Assembly (NCBI GenBank): GCA_963580455.1
Contig: OY756958.1
Coordinates: 17,806,501-17,870,500, forward strand
DNA from: Euonymus europaeus
Taxonomy: Eukaryota > Streptophyta > Magnoliopsida > Celastrales > Celastraceae
Reading direction: 5' to 3'
DNA: 64,000 nt
The notes under the pieces were generated by a model. That model was given only the letters and a program-made list of their open reading frames with translations, made no database searches and was not told the DNA's origin. Made by a program: the position numbers and the translations under genes. Shown here piece by piece: positions 61,223-64,000 of the stretch. Position 1 is the stretch's first letter, and each line of letters starts with the position of its first letter.

Positions 61223-64000
61223 AGTAGCTTTAAACGGTTTTGTCCATTTGTCATAGAAAGTTGGGGTTTTGGCATCGAAGTAATCTAGGAAGCTTATACT
61301 CGTAAAATTTGACATAGAATAACATTAAAAAGTGTACACGGAGCAACTTTTATGGTCCGAAGTTGCTCAACTCTCTCTATTGAGTAGCTTTAAAAGTTTT
61401 TGTCCATTTGTCATAGAAAGGTGGGGTTTTGGCATCGAACGAATCTAAGAAGCTTATAGTCGTAAAATTTGACATAGAAGAACAATAAAAAGTGTACACC
61501 GAGCAACTTTTATGGTCCAAAGTTGCTCAACTCTCTCTATGGAGTAGCTTTAAACGGTTTTGTCCATTTGTCATAGAAAGTTGGGGTTTTGGCATCGAAA
61601 TAATCTAGGAAGCTTATACTCGTAAAATTTGACATAGAATAACATTAAAACGTGTACACGGAGCAACTTTTATGGTCCGAAGTTGCTCAACTCTCTCTAT
61701 GGAGTAGCTTTTAACGGTTTTGTCGATTTGTCATTGATAGTTGGTGTTTTGGCATCAAAATAATCTAGGAAGCTTATACTCGTAAAATTTGACAAAGAAG
61801 AACAACAAAAAGTGTACACCAAGCAACTTTGATAGTCCGAAGTTGCTCAACTCACTCTATGGAGTAGCTTTAAACGGTTTTGTCCTTTTGTCATAGAAAA
61901 TTGGGTTTTTGGCATCGAAATAATCTAGGAAGCTTATACTCGTAAAATTTGATATACAATAACAATAAAAAGTGTACACCGAGCAACTTTTATGTTCTGA
62001 AGTTGCTCAAATCTCTCTATTGAGTAGCTTTAAAAGTTTTTGTCCATTTGTCATAGAAAGTTGGAGTTTTGGAATCGAAATAATCTTGGAAGCTTATACT
62101 CGTAAAATTTGATATAGAATAACAATAAAAAGTGTACACCGAGCAATTTTGATAGTCCGAAGTTGCACAACTTTCTCTATGGAGGAGCTTCTAACGTTTT
62201 TGTCCATTTGTCTTGTAAAGTTGGTGTTTTCCCATCGAAATAATCTAGGAAGCATATACTCTAAAATTTGACATAGAAGAACAATAAAAAGTGTACACCG
62301 AGCGACTTTGATGATTAGAAGTTGCTAAACTCTCTCTATGAAGGAGTTTTTAACGTTTTTGTCCATTTGTCTTGTGAAGTTGGTGTTTTCACATCGATAT
62401 AATCTAGGAAGCTTATACTCGTAAAATTTGACATAGAAGAACAACAAAAAGTGTACAACGAGCAACTTTGATAGTCCGAAGTTGCGCAACTCACTCTATG
62501 GAGGAGCTTTAAATAGTTTTGTCCATTTATCCTAGAAAGTTGGGGTTTTGGCATCGAAATAATCTACGAAGATTACACTCGTAAAATTTGACGTAGAAGA
62601 ACAATAAAAAGTGTACAACGAGCAACTTCGATAGTCTGGAATTGCTCAACTCACTATGAAGTAGCTTTTAACGGTTTTGCCCATTTTTTATTGATAGTTG
62701 GGGTTTTGGCGTCAAAGTAATCCAGCAAGCATATACTCGTAAAATTTGGCATTGAAGAACAATAAAAAGTGTACACCGAGCAACTTTGATAGTCCGAAGT
62801 TGCACAACTCTCTCTATAGAGGAGCTTTTAATGTTTTTGTCTATTTGTCATAGAAAATTCGGGTTTTGGCATCAAAATAATCCATAAAGCATATACTCGT
62901 AAAATTTGACATAGAAGAACAATAAAAAGTATACACCGAGCGACTTTGATGATTAGAAGTTGCTCAACTCTCTCTATGGAGGATCTTTTAACGTTTTTGT
63001 CCATTTGTCTTGTAAATTTGGTGTTTTCACTTCGAAATAATCTAGGAAGCTTATAATCTTAAAATTTGACATAGAAGAACAGCAAAAAGTGTACACCGAG
63101 CAACTTTGATAGTCCGAAGTTGCTCAACTCACTCTATGGAGGAGCTTTAAACGGTTTTGTCCATTTGTCATAGAAAGTTGGGGTTTTGGCATCGAAATAA
63201 TCTAGGAAGCTTATACTCGTAAAATTTGACATAGAATAACATTAAAAAGTACACGCAGCAACTTTTATGGTCCGAAGTTGCTCAACTCTCACTATGAAGT
63301 AGCTTTTAACGGTTTTGCTCATTTCTTATTGATAGTGTGGGTTTTGGTAGCAAAATAATCCAGCAAGCATATACTCGTAAAAATTTGACATAGAAGAACA
63401 ACAAAAAGTGTACATCGAGCAACTTTGATAGTCCAAAGTTGCTCAACTCACTCTATGGAGGAGCTTTAAACGGTTTTGTCCATTTGTCATAGAAAGTTGG
63501 GGTTTTGACATCAAAATAATCTAGGAAGCTTATACTCGTAAAATTTTACATAGAAGAACAATAAAAAGTGTACAACGAGCAACTTTGATAGTCCGAATTT
63601 CTACAACTCTCTCTATGGAGGAGCTTTTAATGTTTTTGTCCATTTGTCATAGAAAGTTGGGGTTTTGGAATCGAAATAATCTAGGAAGCTTATACTCGTA
63701 AAATTTGACATAGAAGAACAATAAAAAGTGTACACCGAGCAACTTTGATAGTCCGAAGTTGTACAACTCTCTCTATGGAGGAGCTTTTAAAGTTTTTGTC
63801 CATTTGTCACAGAAAGTTGGGGTTTGGGCATCGAAATAATCTAGGATGCTTATAGACGTAAAATTTGACATAGAAGAACAATAAAAAGTGTAAACCGAGC
63901 AACTTTTATGGTCCAAAGTTGCTCAACTCTCTCTAAGGAGTAGCTTTAAACGGTTTTGTCCATTTGTCATAGAAAGTTGGGGTTTTGGAATCGAAATAAT
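61223..64000 (+). repeat. Long-range duplicated segment, right copy (open at window edge)
   Basis: Copy of 42,905-45,618, intact across the place where the left copy lost 64 bp. It shares rare indels with the left copy, such as ACTCTAAAATTTG and AAAAAGTACACGCAG, so they are true relatives and not chance mixes of the same monomers. The match reaches base 64,000, so the duplicated segment continues outside the window. Confidence 0.87.

Larger units (their letters stand above)
1..64000 (+). repeat. Tandem satellite array, ~160 bp monomer, about 400 copies
   Basis: Every part of the window is a copy of one ~160 bp unit. Landmarks such as GTGTACACCGAG, the motif AAAATTTGACATAGAA and the HindIII context AGGAAGCTTATACTCG recur every 158-160 bp from the first base to the last. 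The phase of GTGTACAC moves from position 20 to 63,728, which fits about 399 intervals with a small net loss. All monomers have the same orientation; I saw no inversion. I saw no transposon, gene or unrelated spacer, so no stretch over 300 bases holds anything but satellite. Head-to-tail arrays with nucleosome-sized monomers and higher-order structure are known from centromeric and pericentromeric heterochromatin. The family itself is not one I recognise, and the chromosomal location is inferred. Confidence 0.98.

Noticed and set aside
1..64000. CRISPR array
   Set aside because: The period is 160 bp and the whole unit is conserved. There are no short direct repeats separated by unrelated spacers and no cas genes.
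1..64000. CENP-B box or telomere repeat
   Set aside because: I saw no match to the vertebrate CENP-B box pattern and no runs of TTTAGGG/CCCTAAA or TTAGGG. The array gives no direct mark of centromere or telomere identity.
1..64000. Retrotransposon or DNA transposon inserted in the array
   Set aside because: The monomer phase can be followed through the whole window with only small indels; there is no gap large enough for an element and no target-site duplication.

Overview
The whole 64 kb window is one uninterrupted tandem satellite-DNA array. I support no protein gene, RNA gene, transposon, CRISPR array or single-copy DNA anywhere in it. The monomer is about 160 bp, AT-rich (about 31% G+C by hand count of the first monomer) and usually carries a HindIII site. 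Roughly 400 monomers run head to tail in one orientation. This is what a (peri)centromeric or other heterochromatic block of a eukaryotic chromosome looks like. A 160 bp unit is typical of plant satellites, but I do not recognise this family, so plant origin and centromere location are inferences.

Layout. (1) 1-14,872: a very homogeneous block built from eight monomer types (here A to H) in fixed order, giving a 1,278/1,280 bp higher-order repeat (HOR). Shortened 5-, 3- and 6-monomer derivatives occur. A 16-monomer super-unit (1,278+1,280) occurs three times, and a 3,038 bp tandem duplication (7,837-10,874 and 10,875-13,912) is nearly identical. (2) 14,873-20,144: two copies of a ~2.7 kb unit, each having lost different monomers. 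(3) 20,145-21,879: mosaic. (4) 21,880-34,850: a 20-monomer (3,195 bp) unit, and across it a 36-monomer (5,754 bp) duplication. (5) ~35,035-42,224: a 3,515/3,675 bp tandem duplication. (6) 42,225-45,965: a segment (42,905-45,618) that recurs at 61,223-64,000, 115 monomers away. (7) 45,966-48,524 and 51,560-53,269: a second, unrelated eight-monomer HOR (n1 to n8). (8) 48,956-50,535 repeated at 53,270-54,850. (9) A 958 bp tandem duplication at 54,118-56,033. (10) 56,034-61,222: a diverged mosaic with repair scars.

Nearly every large offset is a whole number of monomers once the 158 bp monomer subtype is allowed for. The array therefore seems to have grown by in-register unequal exchange or break-induced copying, with occasional small end-joining scars. 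Inside the monomer the most notable element is a 9-bp inverted repeat with a 10-nt spacer, preceded by an 8-bp palindrome, so each monomer could form a hairpin or cruciform. All open reading frames over about 60 codons lie on the minus strand and are read-throughs of 1.2 to 2.3 satellite monomers. They are not genes.
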